From Scheffersomyces stipitis CBS 6054 (lineage: Eukaryota > Ascomycota > Pichiomycetes > Serinales > Debaryomycetaceae), in the NCBI RefSeq assembly GCF_000209165.1, contig NC_009042.1, positions 2,542,001 to 2,606,000 on the forward strand: a stretch of 64,000 bases of DNA, in the 5' to 3' direction. The notes under the pieces are model-generated. The model did not search any database and was not told where the DNA came from. It worked only from the letters and a program-made list of their open reading frames with translations. Of this stretch, positions 1-8,121 are shown one piece after another. Each line of letters opens with the position of its first letter. The stretch's first letter is position 1. The translations under genes and the position numbers were made by a program.

Positions 1-1369
1 AACAGTGACATATCTATTAATAACAGTACAGCTCAGGGAGAAAATACCAATATGCTATTATTAGCATTCTGCTACATGGCCGTGTCTGATACCTTGAACT
101 GTCTGGATTGCCCAAGACGACAAGGCTTGTCTCTTGAGCACTTCTGGAGTCAAGACTGGAAGCATATGCCACTGTCAGATGCCCAGCCATAACCCCAGTT
201 TAGATTTCGGGGAGTTCAGCCAGAAACCTAATTTTAACTAGGGCCGAACGATAAAATCACGTGCCAGCATCAAGTACTTCCATATTCTTAGACTACTGCC
301 GTATGCCGCTACCACCATTATCAGCATCTACAACTATTGTCCAGGTCTATGGTAGCGCCTGAGGTGTTCCCCCGGCCAAAAGAGAACGGAATCGGTCTGT
401 TCGGCATTCGACGGCTTGCTTTCATTAAGCCACTACGCTCTTCCGAGAACACAATATACCTAACGACAGCTGGATTTAAGTCTCGGTATCCAGAGTCGGC
501 TAAGATGAAATGAAATCTGAGAAGTTGCAGCGGATCCGACGCTGCACCTGCCATTAGTAAGCTTATACCTTATTTAACGAGCATGTAACCCCTATTGGTG
601 GAAATAGTACTGCCAGAGATGATTGCGAAAACCCTTCACAATATTTTTCAGCACTTCTGGCAAGGCTCTCGCCAATGCCTTATCCAAATGCCAAACTAGA
701 GCCAGATCTAACTACAGATCGAAACCAGGTCCGAAGCACAACCGGCATGTTACAACGAAGCCACAAATTCAAACAGACCCTCATAATAAGCCAAAACGAA
801 TGTCAATAGCCATAGCACATTTGCCCAAACCAAGAGATGGCCCTGTGTGTAGCAACAGACCAGGAACGGCATTTTTGACATGGATCTCTCCGACGATGAA
901 CGAACAAATCAATGCCCTACACAAAGTAATCTTCGACATGGCATATCTTCTCTATGCAGTTAAACGGCTCCATTCTGTGTCGGTTGGTGTGGATTCCTCC
1001 AGATTTGGCTGGCGTGAAGAGCACAGCTACTGACGCGGCTCCAAACTCCCATAGTTAAGCTGCCTCAACTGGTCCCAACGCATACAATCGTCGCAGCTCA
1101 TCTGCACCTGCACTCGGCAGCTCACATATTCAGATTATCATTTGAATTACTTGGTCCTTTTGGTGGTGTTAGAATTCCATAAATCTACGGGGTCAATACT
1201 GACACGTTACACAAGCCTGGTCCCTGGGTCTGCTCTGTCTCGGTGTCTGTTTCTGGGTTTGAGCTTTGTTTCTAAATCTGAAATTGTTTAAATATTAATC
1301 ATTCCATCTTATCATCTTTATAGCTACGTTTCTCCAACTACTTCTTTTATATTCACATCGTCTTCAATT
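1..1369. other. Intergenic stretch upstream of LAP2
   Basis: I see no convincing gene here. An open frame at 623-1033 (+) encodes 136 residues rich in Lys/Arg/Pro, with no recognisable domain, signal peptide or ribosomal-protein-like codon bias. A 77-residue frame at 321-554 (-) is equally anonymous. Both are probably chance. The last 100 bases before 1370 are AT-rich with pyrimidine runs and are the likely LAP2 promoter and leader. Confidence 0.5.
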
Positions 1370-3277
1370 ATGAACGTGATTAAGCTGCGCCGTCCTGCTG
1401 TATCGCCAGAGATCGACCCATCGACTCTCTCCAACTACCAAAACTTTGCTGTGTCGAACACTGAGTTGTTCTTGGATGTGTTGTTTGACGAGAAGATCGT
1501 AGCTGGTACGGTTCTTTACCACTTAGAAGTGCTTAACAAGGACGTCTCCGAGGTCATTTTGGATACTTCGTTCTTGACTGTAGAATCCGTAACTGTAAAC
1601 GGCTCTGAAGCTGAATTTTCGTTGCACGAAAGAGTTGAGCCTTTAGGTTCAAGATTAGCTATATCCATTCCTCCAAATTCACAAAAAGTACAGTTGTTCA
1701 TTTCCTTCAGAACCACTGAAAGATGCACGGCTATCCAGTTTTTGGACAAAGAAGCCACTGATGGCAAAAAGGCACCATACTTATTCTGCCAATGCCAGGC
1801 TATTCATGCCAGAAGCTTGTTCCCATGTTTCGATACTCCAGCTCTCAAGTCTACCTACAAGTTGTCTGCCAAGTCTCCCCTCTTCACATTGATGTCTGGA
1901 AGACCAGTTAATCAAGAAGGAGACATGTACTACTTTGACCAGCCAGTGCCAATTCCATCATACTTGATTTCTATCGCCTCTGGTGATATCGTGAAAGCCA
2001 AGATCGGACCAAGATCGGATATCTACTCAGAACCTGTCAAAATCAAGGATTGCCAATGGGAATTCGAAAACGATATGGAAGACTTCATCCAGATAGCTGA
2101 GAAGTTAGTGTTTGAGTACGAGTGGTTACGTTTCGACTCGTTGGTGTTGCCTTCTTCCTTTCCATACGGAGGTATGGAAATCCCCAATTTGTGCCAATTG
2201 ACTCCTACCTTGATTTGCAAGGACAGATCCCAGGTCACAGTCATGGCACACGAATTGGCACACTCCTGGTCGGGTAATTTGGTCACCAACTGTTCTTGGG
2301 AACATTTCTGGTTGAACGAAGGCTGGACTGTCTACATCGAAAGAAGAATCATTGAAGGTATCGCTACTGCTGAAGCCATCAAAGCTGGGAAAAAGGATCC
2401 TTTTGCTTACGGTGAAAGTATGAGACACTTCAGTGCTATCATTGGCTGGAACGACTTGGAAAACTCCATTAAGGCCATGGGTAATGATGCTGAAAGGTTC
2501 TCTCCCTTGGTCCTTGACTTGAAAGCTGGTGAAGATCCAGACGACTCATTCTCTACTGTTCCATACGAAAAGGGTTTCAACTTGTTGTTTCTTATCGAAC
2601 AAACCGTAGGCGGAAAGAAGGTGTTTGACAAGTTCATTCCTTCCTACTTCAAGAAGTTCAGATACGGTTCTTTAGACACCTACCAATTTGTCGACTACTT
2701 GTACGAATTTTTCAACGACAAGAAGGTCGAATTGGATTCCATTGACTGGGAATCGTGGTTATACAAACCAGGAATGCCACCGGTGATGCCTAAGTTCGAC
2801 ACAACCTTAGCTGATGAGTGCTACGAGTTGGCCGATGAATGGTTCTCTGCTATCAAGAACAACTCTTATCTCAAACACGACTTCTCTTCTGCTGATATCA
2901 AATCGTTTGAACCCAACCAATCGGTTGTATTCTTAGACACTTTGATCTCATACAACAAGCACAAAGACTTCAATTGGAAGGATCACGTAGATGCTCTCAA
3001 ATTGATGGAAACAGCTTACACCGAATATGACACCAGTTTGAATGCCGAAATCTTATTCAGATGGTACATGTTGCAGGTATCTGGGGAGAGAGAAGAGTTC
3101 CAGCACAAGTTGGGCCAATGGTTAGGAACTGTAGGTAGAATGAAGTTTGTCAGACCAGGATACGTCTTGCTCAACGAAGTTAACCGCGAACTTGCTATCT
3201 ACTACTTCAAGAAGTTCGAATCCAACTACCACCCAATCTGTAAGACCATGGTTAAGAAGGACTTGGGTTTGGTTTAG
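1370..3277 (+). CDS. LAP2: Leukotriene A4 hydrolase-type aminopeptidase
   Basis: A 635-residue M1-family zinc metallopeptidase. It removes N-terminal residues from peptides, and in this family the enzyme also has epoxide hydrolase activity. It is cytosolic and nuclear in yeast. Visible motifs: GGMEIPN at residues 267-273 (the family's GxMEN-type exopeptidase motif) and HELAHSW from residue 294, with zinc ligands His294, His298 and Glu317 (in WLNEGW) and catalytic Glu295. The N-terminal beta-sandwich, the thermolysin-like domain and the helical C-terminal domain are all present by length; S. cerevisiae Lap2 is about 670 residues. The first ATG of the frame is used and follows an AT-rich leader. 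The downstream neighbour is YIP3, the same pair as YNL045W-YNL044W. Codon 6 is CTG, in a non-conserved stretch. Confidence 0.97.
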   Translation: MNVIKLRRPAVSPEIDPSTLSNYQNFAVSNTELFLDVLFDEKIVAGTVLYHLEVLNKDVSEVILDTSFLTVESVTVNGSEAEFSLHERVEPLGSRLAISIPPNSQKVQLFISFRTTERCTAIQFLDKEATDGKKAPYLFCQCQAIHARSLFPCFDTPALKSTYKLSAKSPLFTLMSGRPVNQEGDMYYFDQPVPIPSYLISIASGDIVKAKIGPRSDIYSEPVKIKDCQWEFENDMEDFIQIAEKLVFEYEWLRFDSLVLPSSFPYGGMEIPNLCQLTPTLICKDRSQVTVMAHELAHSWSGNLVTNCSWEHFWLNEGWTVYIERRIIEGIATAEAIKAGKKDPFAYGESMRHFSAIIGWNDLENSIKAMGNDAERFSPLVLDLKAGEDPDDSFSTVPYEKGFNLLFLIEQTVGGKKVFDKFIPSYFKKFRYGSLDTYQFVDYLYEFFNDKKVELDSIDWESWLYKPGMPPVMPKFDTTLADECYELADEWFSAIKNNSYLKHDFSSADIKSFEPNQSVVFLDTLISYNKHKDFNWKDHVDALKLMETAYTEYDTSLNAEILFRWYMLQVSGEREEFQHKLGQWLGTVGRMKFVRPGYVLLNEVNRELAIYYFKKFESNYHPICKTMVKKDLGLV

Positions 3278-3768
3278 GTAGTATTTATTTTTGCATATAA
3301 TTTTAATTTAATGTAGTCATGTTCTTAGAAGCAGAGAGAGTAGAGGCTAGAGAGCACGTTGATTGAAGAGCAGTGTAGAGAGTCATATAGATTGGGGAGG
3401 TGTAGAAGTCATATAATGAAAAGAGGCGTAGAAATTGAAGAATGATCATAAAAACAGAATGACTCTCGAATAGTTACAAATGGAAGTTACCCAACTGAAA
3501 GACCTGAGATACCATTAATAGATTCGCAGCCAATGCCCCCAAGCTGAGCCAATCTGCCTGAACCGCGCGCTTGCGCCATAATCCTACTCACATAAAAAAA
3601 GTCGTGGCCGGAACGAGATCTCTATCTGTTCAAGAAAAATCGGAGACACGTAAACACAATAACCTGAAGTTTTCATTAAGAATAGCTTCTTCATCTTATA
3701 TATAGAGACTATCACTTTCTAGTCCTATCTCGTATTCATCTACACCCCTAAATTAATATCACAGCAAC
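3278..3768. other. LAP2-YIP3 intergenic region
   Basis: No gene is visible. The left part holds the AT-rich LAP2 3' end. The right part is the YIP3 promoter, with a TATATATA box at 3697-3704 about 65 bases before the YIP3 ATG. Confidence 0.6.
3697..3704 (+). promoter_or_regulatory. TATA box of YIP3
   Basis: TATATATA lies about 65 bases upstream of the two-exon YIP3 start at 3769, a normal position for a yeast TATA element. Confidence 0.5.
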
Positions 3769-4542
3769 ATGTCTCTCTTGAACTTTTCGGTATGTTTGCA
3801 TTTGTGGACGAGCGTTAGAATGAAACGTCAACCTTTTACTGCATTTTAATATATCAGTTCAACTGAATATCAGATGTTAGTATCAGATACTTTGACCTTA
3901 ATGCCGATTTCGTTCAACTTCAATATCAACATCAATATCAGATACTTTAAACCAAGTCTTTAGTGTACGACATGGGATGTGTAATTTAATATCTTTTTGG
4001 TGCTTTGTATTTATATTTGAATCTTCTACTAACATCTTCAGGTCTCAAGCTTTTCGGACAGATTAAATGTCGACAGAATCAGAAGCGACTTGGGCACAGT
4101 CCAAAGCACTATCTCCAAGCTCAAGCCTCCTCAAGAGTTTTTTGATTTCAGAAGGGTCTCCAAGCCTGCCAACTTTGGTGAAATCCAGTCCAGAGTTGGT
4201 TTCAACTTGGGCTACTTTTCTGGTAACTACATTGCCATCGTCTTGATCTTGAGTGTCTACGCCTTGGTGACCAACTTGTTGTTGCTATTTGTCACTGCCT
4301 TTGTCATTGGAGGTGTGTATGGTATCAGTAGATTGAACGGTGAAGACTTAGTGATTCCTTTTGGTAGATACAACACTTCTCAATTGTACACTGGTTTGTT
4401 GATTGTCGCCATTCCTCTCGGTTTCTTGGCCAGTCCTATCTCCACAATGATGTGGTTGATTGGTTCCAGTTCTGTCACCGTATTGACCCATGCTTCTCTC
4501 ATGGAAAAACCAATCGAGACTGTGTTTGAAGAAGAAGTCTAA
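3769..4542 (+). CDS. YIP3: PRA1-family ER/Golgi membrane protein, two exons
   Basis: Spliced gene. Exon 1 is 3769-3789 (MSLLNFS). GTATGT follows at 3790, TACTAAC is at 4027-4033 and the acceptor AG is at 4040-4041. Exon 2 is 4042-4542. The joined product is 173 residues, close to S. cerevisiae Yip3 (176), which is also spliced. It is a PRA1/prenylated-Rab-acceptor protein: a hydrophilic N-terminal third, then two long hydrophobic hairpins (around IAIVLILSVYALVTNLLLLF and LLIVAIPLGFLASPIS), with an acidic C-terminus FEEEV. Family members interact with prenylated Rab/Ypt GTPases in ER-Golgi membranes. The second exon alone has no good ATG near its start (an in-frame TTG is at 4090), which supports the splicing model. 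Its position after LAP2 matches the S. cerevisiae order. Confidence 0.92.
3790..4041 (+). other. Intron of YIP3
   Basis: 252 bases with donor GTATGT, consensus branch site TACTAAC 8 bases before the acceptor AG, and phase 0. It is AT-rich, with a run of short ATATCA-type repeats near 3860-3950 and no obvious encoded RNA. Confidence 0.88.
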
Positions 4543-4920
4543 TCAAGGCTTTGTTACTTCGGTTTCGTATATGTGTAATACTTGTATAGCAGCATTACCA
4601 CTCTAGTTAGTCTATAGATACAACATACAATTAATAGGACTCTTCAGTATGTCAGTCCTACAAAATTTAACGACTTATTCTTCTGAAGTATACATTAATT
4701 CTTAAAGAATTTTATATAAAAGTATTAGTTGGAACATGCTATGTAAAAGTTTCATATAAACCACTGAAAACGAGAATACCAGCCCAAAAGGCTATATTAC
4801 CTGGATAAACCATCCGAAATGTAATGACAAGATGGCAAGTCCACAGCTGTATGGACGGGAAATTCGATCAATTTCAATTCATTAAAATAGTAATAGTGAA
4901 TAAAAGGTTCTGAAAATAAC
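4543..4920. other. Convergent YIP3/RPL39 3' region
   Basis: AT-rich DNA between the convergent stops of YIP3 (+) and RPL39 (-). It holds the 3' UTRs and polyadenylation signals, and I see no gene in it. Confidence 0.6.
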
Positions 4921-5464
4921 TTAGATGTGCAACTTTGTTCTTCTCCAGTGTCTTCTCTTGGCGTTGTATCTGATAGTGTTATCAGTTCTCAATCTGATCC
5001 ATTGTGGCAATGGTCTGTTTTGCTTTTGAGCTTTGGCCAACTTTTGCTTGGTTCTGAAAGACTTTTGAGACTACAACAATGTTAGTATTGTGTTCGATGT
5101 TTCGTAACCTTTGATATAGTACTTTGAGCTAGGCTCCACTTTGTCTCTGTCGAATTTTGAAGGTAGAATTTCTATTAGTGGAATATGTGGAATAAGAAAG
5201 ACTGAATATGTTGGATATTGATCTGCATTTGTTTCGGCTCATTCTGGCTATTCCAATGATCTCTTTCTTTGTCAAATACTAACTTAGCTAGTTTCAATTT
5301 GAATTCTGGATGCTCCTTGAAATTTTACTCTGTCAATGGTGGAAGAGTTGTTTCTCTTGAAGGGTGTGGACTATCGACTCCTGGCTTATTTCCAGCTAAT
5401 GCCATGGCTCTGGCTATATCATTACGGTGTTACCTCAGCTGTTTCCATCTATACATACAGGCAT
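4921..5464 (-). CDS. RPL39: 60S ribosomal protein eL39, two exons
   Basis: Short spliced gene read on the minus strand. Exon 1 is only ATGCCT (5464-5459), followed by donor GTATGT (5458-5453). The branch site TACTAAC is at 5087-5081 and the acceptor TAG ends at 5071. Exon 2 runs 5070-4921 and encodes the basic stretch beginning [17 protein letters not shown], containing [20 protein letters not shown] and ending in LHI. The 51-residue product is the normal eL39 length. eL39 lines the exit end of the 60S peptide tunnel. The gene is divergent from RPS22, as RPL39 is from RPS22A in S. cerevisiae (YJL189W/YJL190C). A simple open-reading-frame search misses it because the initiation codon sits alone in a two-codon exon. 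Confidence 0.95.
5071..5458 (-). other. Intron of RPL39
   Basis: 388-base intron between a two-codon first exon and the rest of RPL39, with perfect GTATGT and TACTAAC signals. A 72-codon open frame on the opposite strand (5269-5487) overlaps the intron and exon 1 and is taken as chance. Confidence 0.9.
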
Positions 5465-5885
5465 CTTTAACAAATATTCTTAGTTAATAAAACCAATAAG
5501 TAGAAGAAGTATCAAAAAACTATTCACAAATACTCCGGTAGGTTGGTAATGATAGAAAAATTTTCAAACTGTGCGAAGTGCGGGTTGTCTGCCATGTACA
5601 TGTTGTCTCTGCGATTTTGCATGTTAATGAGGTAAGATGTAAACCACCAAAGCGTGCATGGTGTGACTGTCTTTTCTCTCACTCTCTTCACGATGTTTCT
5701 ATATACACTACAAATTTTTCACTACCATACGCTCATCTCTAACTAGAGAAGGTGCTTATGTCCTCGTGATACTGTTGGTAGTCTCAGTGTGGGAACGGTG
5801 CAGTCTTGGACAAAATTAATTTTTCTTTCAAGTTCTTCATTTACAAACACAGTTCAGTTTGATACCATAGACAGCATATACCAAA
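5465..5885. promoter_or_regulatory. Bidirectional RPL39/RPS22 promoter region
   Basis: 421 bases between two divergent ribosomal-protein starts. It contains pyrimidine tracts (TCTTTTCTCTCACTCTC near 5670) and AT-rich leaders on both sides. The TAGGGCT/AGCCCTA module seen before RPS14 and RPS23 is not present here in recognisable form. Confidence 0.6.
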
Positions 5886-6278
5886 ATGACCAGAACCTCC
5901 GTCTTAGCTGATGCTTTAAACGCTATCAACAACGCCGAAAAGACCGGTAAGCGTCAAGTCTTGATCAGACCATCTTCCAAGGTCATCATCAAGTTCTTGA
6001 CTGTCATGCAAAGACACGGTTACATTGGTGAATTCGAATACATTGACGACCACAGATCCGGTAAGATTGTTGTCCAATTAACCGGTAGATTGAACAAGTG
6101 TGGTGTCATCTCCCCAAGATTCAACGTCAAGATCAATGACATTGAAAGATGGACTGACAACTTGTTGCCAGCCAGACAATTCGGTTTCGTCATCTTGACC
6201 ACTTCTGCTGGTATCATGGACCACGAAGAAGCCAGAAGAAAGCACGTTTCTGGTAAGATCTTGGGTTTCGTTTACTAA
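5886..6278 (+). CDS. RPS22: 40S ribosomal protein uS8
   Basis: 130 residues, the exact usual length, intronless. It starts [19 protein letters not shown] and ends [12 protein letters not shown], the diagnostic eukaryotic uS8 ends. It is a primary binder of the 18S rRNA central domain in the small subunit. Codon use is strongly biased to the preferred codons of highly expressed yeast genes (TTG for Leu, AGA for Arg, GGT for Gly), with no in-frame CTG seen. It is divergent from RPL39 and followed by RPS14, as in the S. cerevisiae YJL189-YJL191 cluster. S. cerevisiae RPS22A is also intronless, while its paralogue RPS22B has introns. Confidence 0.98.
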   Translation: MTRTSVLADALNAINNAEKTGKRQVLIRPSSKVIIKFLTVMQRHGYIGEFEYIDDHRSGKIVVQLTGRLNKCGVISPRFNVKINDIERWTDNLLPARQFGFVILTTSAGIMDHEEARRKHVSGKILGFVY

Positions 6279-6392
6279 GTTAGGTGTATACTACTTCAAA
6301 ATCCATAATAATCTAAATTTGTAACATTAACTGCTATCGTAGACTTGTATGTGTCTGTCTTAACTAGGGACATGTAAACCGACCTTAATCTC

Positions 6393-6410
6393 TGAATTTT
6401 TCACTGCGAA
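6393..6410 (+). promoter_or_regulatory. Recurrent 18-bp element upstream of RPS14
   Basis: TGAATTTTTCACTGCGAA, directly before the TAGGGCT palindrome. Near-identical copies lie at 15785-15801, 35509-35526 (reverse) and, more weakly, 36924-36941. The A/T core resembles the RRPE-type element of yeast ribosome-biogenesis promoters, but the CACTGCGAA half is extra. Confidence 0.45.
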
Positions 6411-6414
6411 CCGT

Positions 6415-6430
6415 TAGGGCTCTAGCCCTA
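6415..6430 (+). promoter_or_regulatory. Putative Tbf1-type palindrome of RPS14
   Basis: TAGGGCTCTAGCCCTA is a perfect inverted repeat of TAGGGCT around a two-base centre, about 285 bases before the RPS14 ATG. TTAGGG-type half-sites are bound by Tbf1 at ribosomal-protein genes of Candida-type yeasts. The same architecture recurs before RPS23 (62601-62616). Confidence 0.65.
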
Positions 6431-6443
6431 TTCAGAGAAGTTT

Positions 6444-6449
6444 CACGTG
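6444..6449 (+). promoter_or_regulatory. CACGTG (Cbf1-type) site of RPS14
   Basis: A CACGTG E-box 13 bases after the TAGGGCT palindrome. Cbf1 co-occurs with Tbf1 at ribosomal-protein promoters in Candida, and the RPS23 promoter shows the same pair. Confidence 0.55.
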
Positions 6450-6715
6450 ACACTAATTATACCATTCCGCACTGCATCCTGCTCATGCATCTATCTCCCA
6501 TGCACTTTAACTGTAGAGTACATTTGCTAGTGCGCGCAGAATGTCGAGTGCAGTCCCTCTTAACTGTGCGACAATGTCGCAACACTCCAATTAGTGTCTC
6601 TCTCCTCACCAAGGAAAATTTTTTTCCACTACAGTAATGAAAAAATCTATTCAATGAAGTTTAAATCTTTTCCTTTTGTATAGTATCATCTAGTATCATT
6701 AAACAAGAATCAAAA

Positions 6716-7645
6716 ATGTCTACTGGTATGTAGTTGAAAGTTATCAGAGACCGTGAAGCGAGTCTGAAAGCGACAGTATCAATAAACTCATCAGTCCCAT
6801 AACTCAGAAGCTGGATATGTCCTCAAGAATATCACCGAATCATCATAGCAATTGTCTAGTAGAAGAATATTGGAGAGTTGTCCAAAAACCAAAGCATAAC
6901 CCAGCTAAGTCTCTTAAAGTCGACTACTGGGGCTACAATCGTCATGAAACTATGTCTGCTGTTTGTGATTTTTCATATAGTAAAAGGTCGAGGATCAAGT
7001 CAAATTTTTTCACAAGAATCATCGATTTTTCATTAGGTTTCTATTCAGAATTATTCGACAAGATAAATAATTCTATATCACTTCAGAGAACCAAAACACT
7101 TCCCAATGTGAATTTGGAGAATTCTATGTAATTGCAAGTTTTCAAATTCACGACAGTCACCATCGAAATTCAATCTGAACTATAAGGGCTCGCTACACAT
7201 CCAAATTTAAATCGTCCAGCACAAATTACTAACCCCGTATTTAGGTCCTGTTAGAGATGGCTCCCAAGTTTTTGGTGTTGCCCGTATCTTTGCTTCTTTC
7301 AACGATACTTTCGTCCACGTTACCGATTTGTCCGGTAAGGAAACCATTGCCAGAGTCACTGGTGGTATGAAGGTCAAGGCCGACAGAGATGAATCTTCCC
7401 CATACGCTGCCATGTTGGCCGCTCAAGACGTCGCTGCCAAGTGTAAGGAAGTCGGTATTACCGCTGTCCACATCAAGATCAGAGCTACTGGTGGTACCAA
7501 GACCAAGACCCCAGGTCCAGGTGGTCAATCTGCCCTCAGAGCTTTGGCTAGATCCGGTTTGAGAATCGGTAGAATTGAAGATGTCACTCCAGTTCCATCT
7601 GATTCCACCAGAAGAAAGGGTGGTAGAAGAGGTAGAAGATTGTGA
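6716..7645 (+). CDS. RPS14: 40S ribosomal protein uS11, two exons
   Basis: Exon 1 is the 10 bases 6716-6725 (ATGTCTACTG), followed by GTATGT at 6726. The branch site TACTAAC is at 7227-7233 and the acceptor AG at 7243-7244. Exon 2 is 7245-7645. The joined 136-residue protein starts [18 protein letters not shown] and ends in the conserved basic tail [11 protein letters not shown]. uS11 is needed for 18S rRNA 3'-end maturation and lies on the 40S platform. S. cerevisiae RPS14A/B also have one intron near the start. Codon bias is that of a highly expressed gene. Without splicing, the frame opens only at an internal Met (7328), so the exon structure decides the start. Confidence 0.96.
6726..7244 (+). 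other. Intron of RPS14
   Basis: 519-base phase-1 intron with donor GTATGT and branch TACTAAC. It contains an open frame of 104 codons (6817-7131) with no recognisable features. I found no clear box C/D or H/ACA RNA in it. In S. cerevisiae the RPS14B intron/pre-mRNA is a target of Rps14 autoregulation, but no such structure can be confirmed here by eye. Confidence 0.9.
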
Positions 7646-8121
7646 GTGTGTTTTGCATTAGAAAGATTAATTATTGTTCATTCATTCTTATTACTATTAT
7701 AATAATAAATCAAATCCATTTAAATCATAATGTTCCAATGGTGTCCATCAATTATTCCTGAAACACAGCTGCAATTTTTACACTAATCTTTTCCAACCAC
7801 AACCCTTCAGCTTCTCCCGAGGTTGATACTCTTTTCTATACTATATAAAAAAGAAAAATGTACATTTACTGAAATTAGAGTGTAGTCCGATTGGAGTCTA
7901 TCTTCTCCCCCTATGAATAGTAAGACGAATAGTAGATGAGAAACAGGTATGGATGGATGACTTAAAGCAAGATTCATCCTCTTTCAGCAAGATTTTTCAT
8001 TTCTGATCATTTTTGCAACTGTTCTTGAATCGCCTGTATACAGTCAATTTAACTACTTGTGCTCTTCACTATTTGATTAAGCAGTCGATTCTTACAAAAC
8101 ACCATATATACCAACATTCAC
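7646..8121. other. RPS14 to 8122 intergenic region
   Basis: AT-rich RPS14 3' region followed by the leader of the next gene, with a TATATAAAAAAG sequence near 7842. No gene is recognised. Confidence 0.5.

Larger units (their letters stand above)
6279..6715. other. RPS22-RPS14 intergenic region
   Basis: Holds the RPS22 3' end and the RPS14 promoter, with the TGAATTTTTCACTGCGAA element, the TAGGGCT/AGCCCTA palindrome and a CACGTG site listed separately. No gene is seen. Confidence 0.7.

Noticed and set aside
623..1033. 136-codon open frame (+)
   Set aside because: Basic, low-information composition, no domain, no codon bias and no upstream promoter pattern; judged chance.
5269..5487. 72-codon open frame on the plus strand
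   Set aside because: Lies across the RPL39 intron and first exon on the opposite strand, without features of its own.
6817..7131. 104-codon frame inside the RPS14 intron
   Set aside because: Splice signals around it are perfect, the protein has no recognisable domain, and there is no homing-endonuclease motif.
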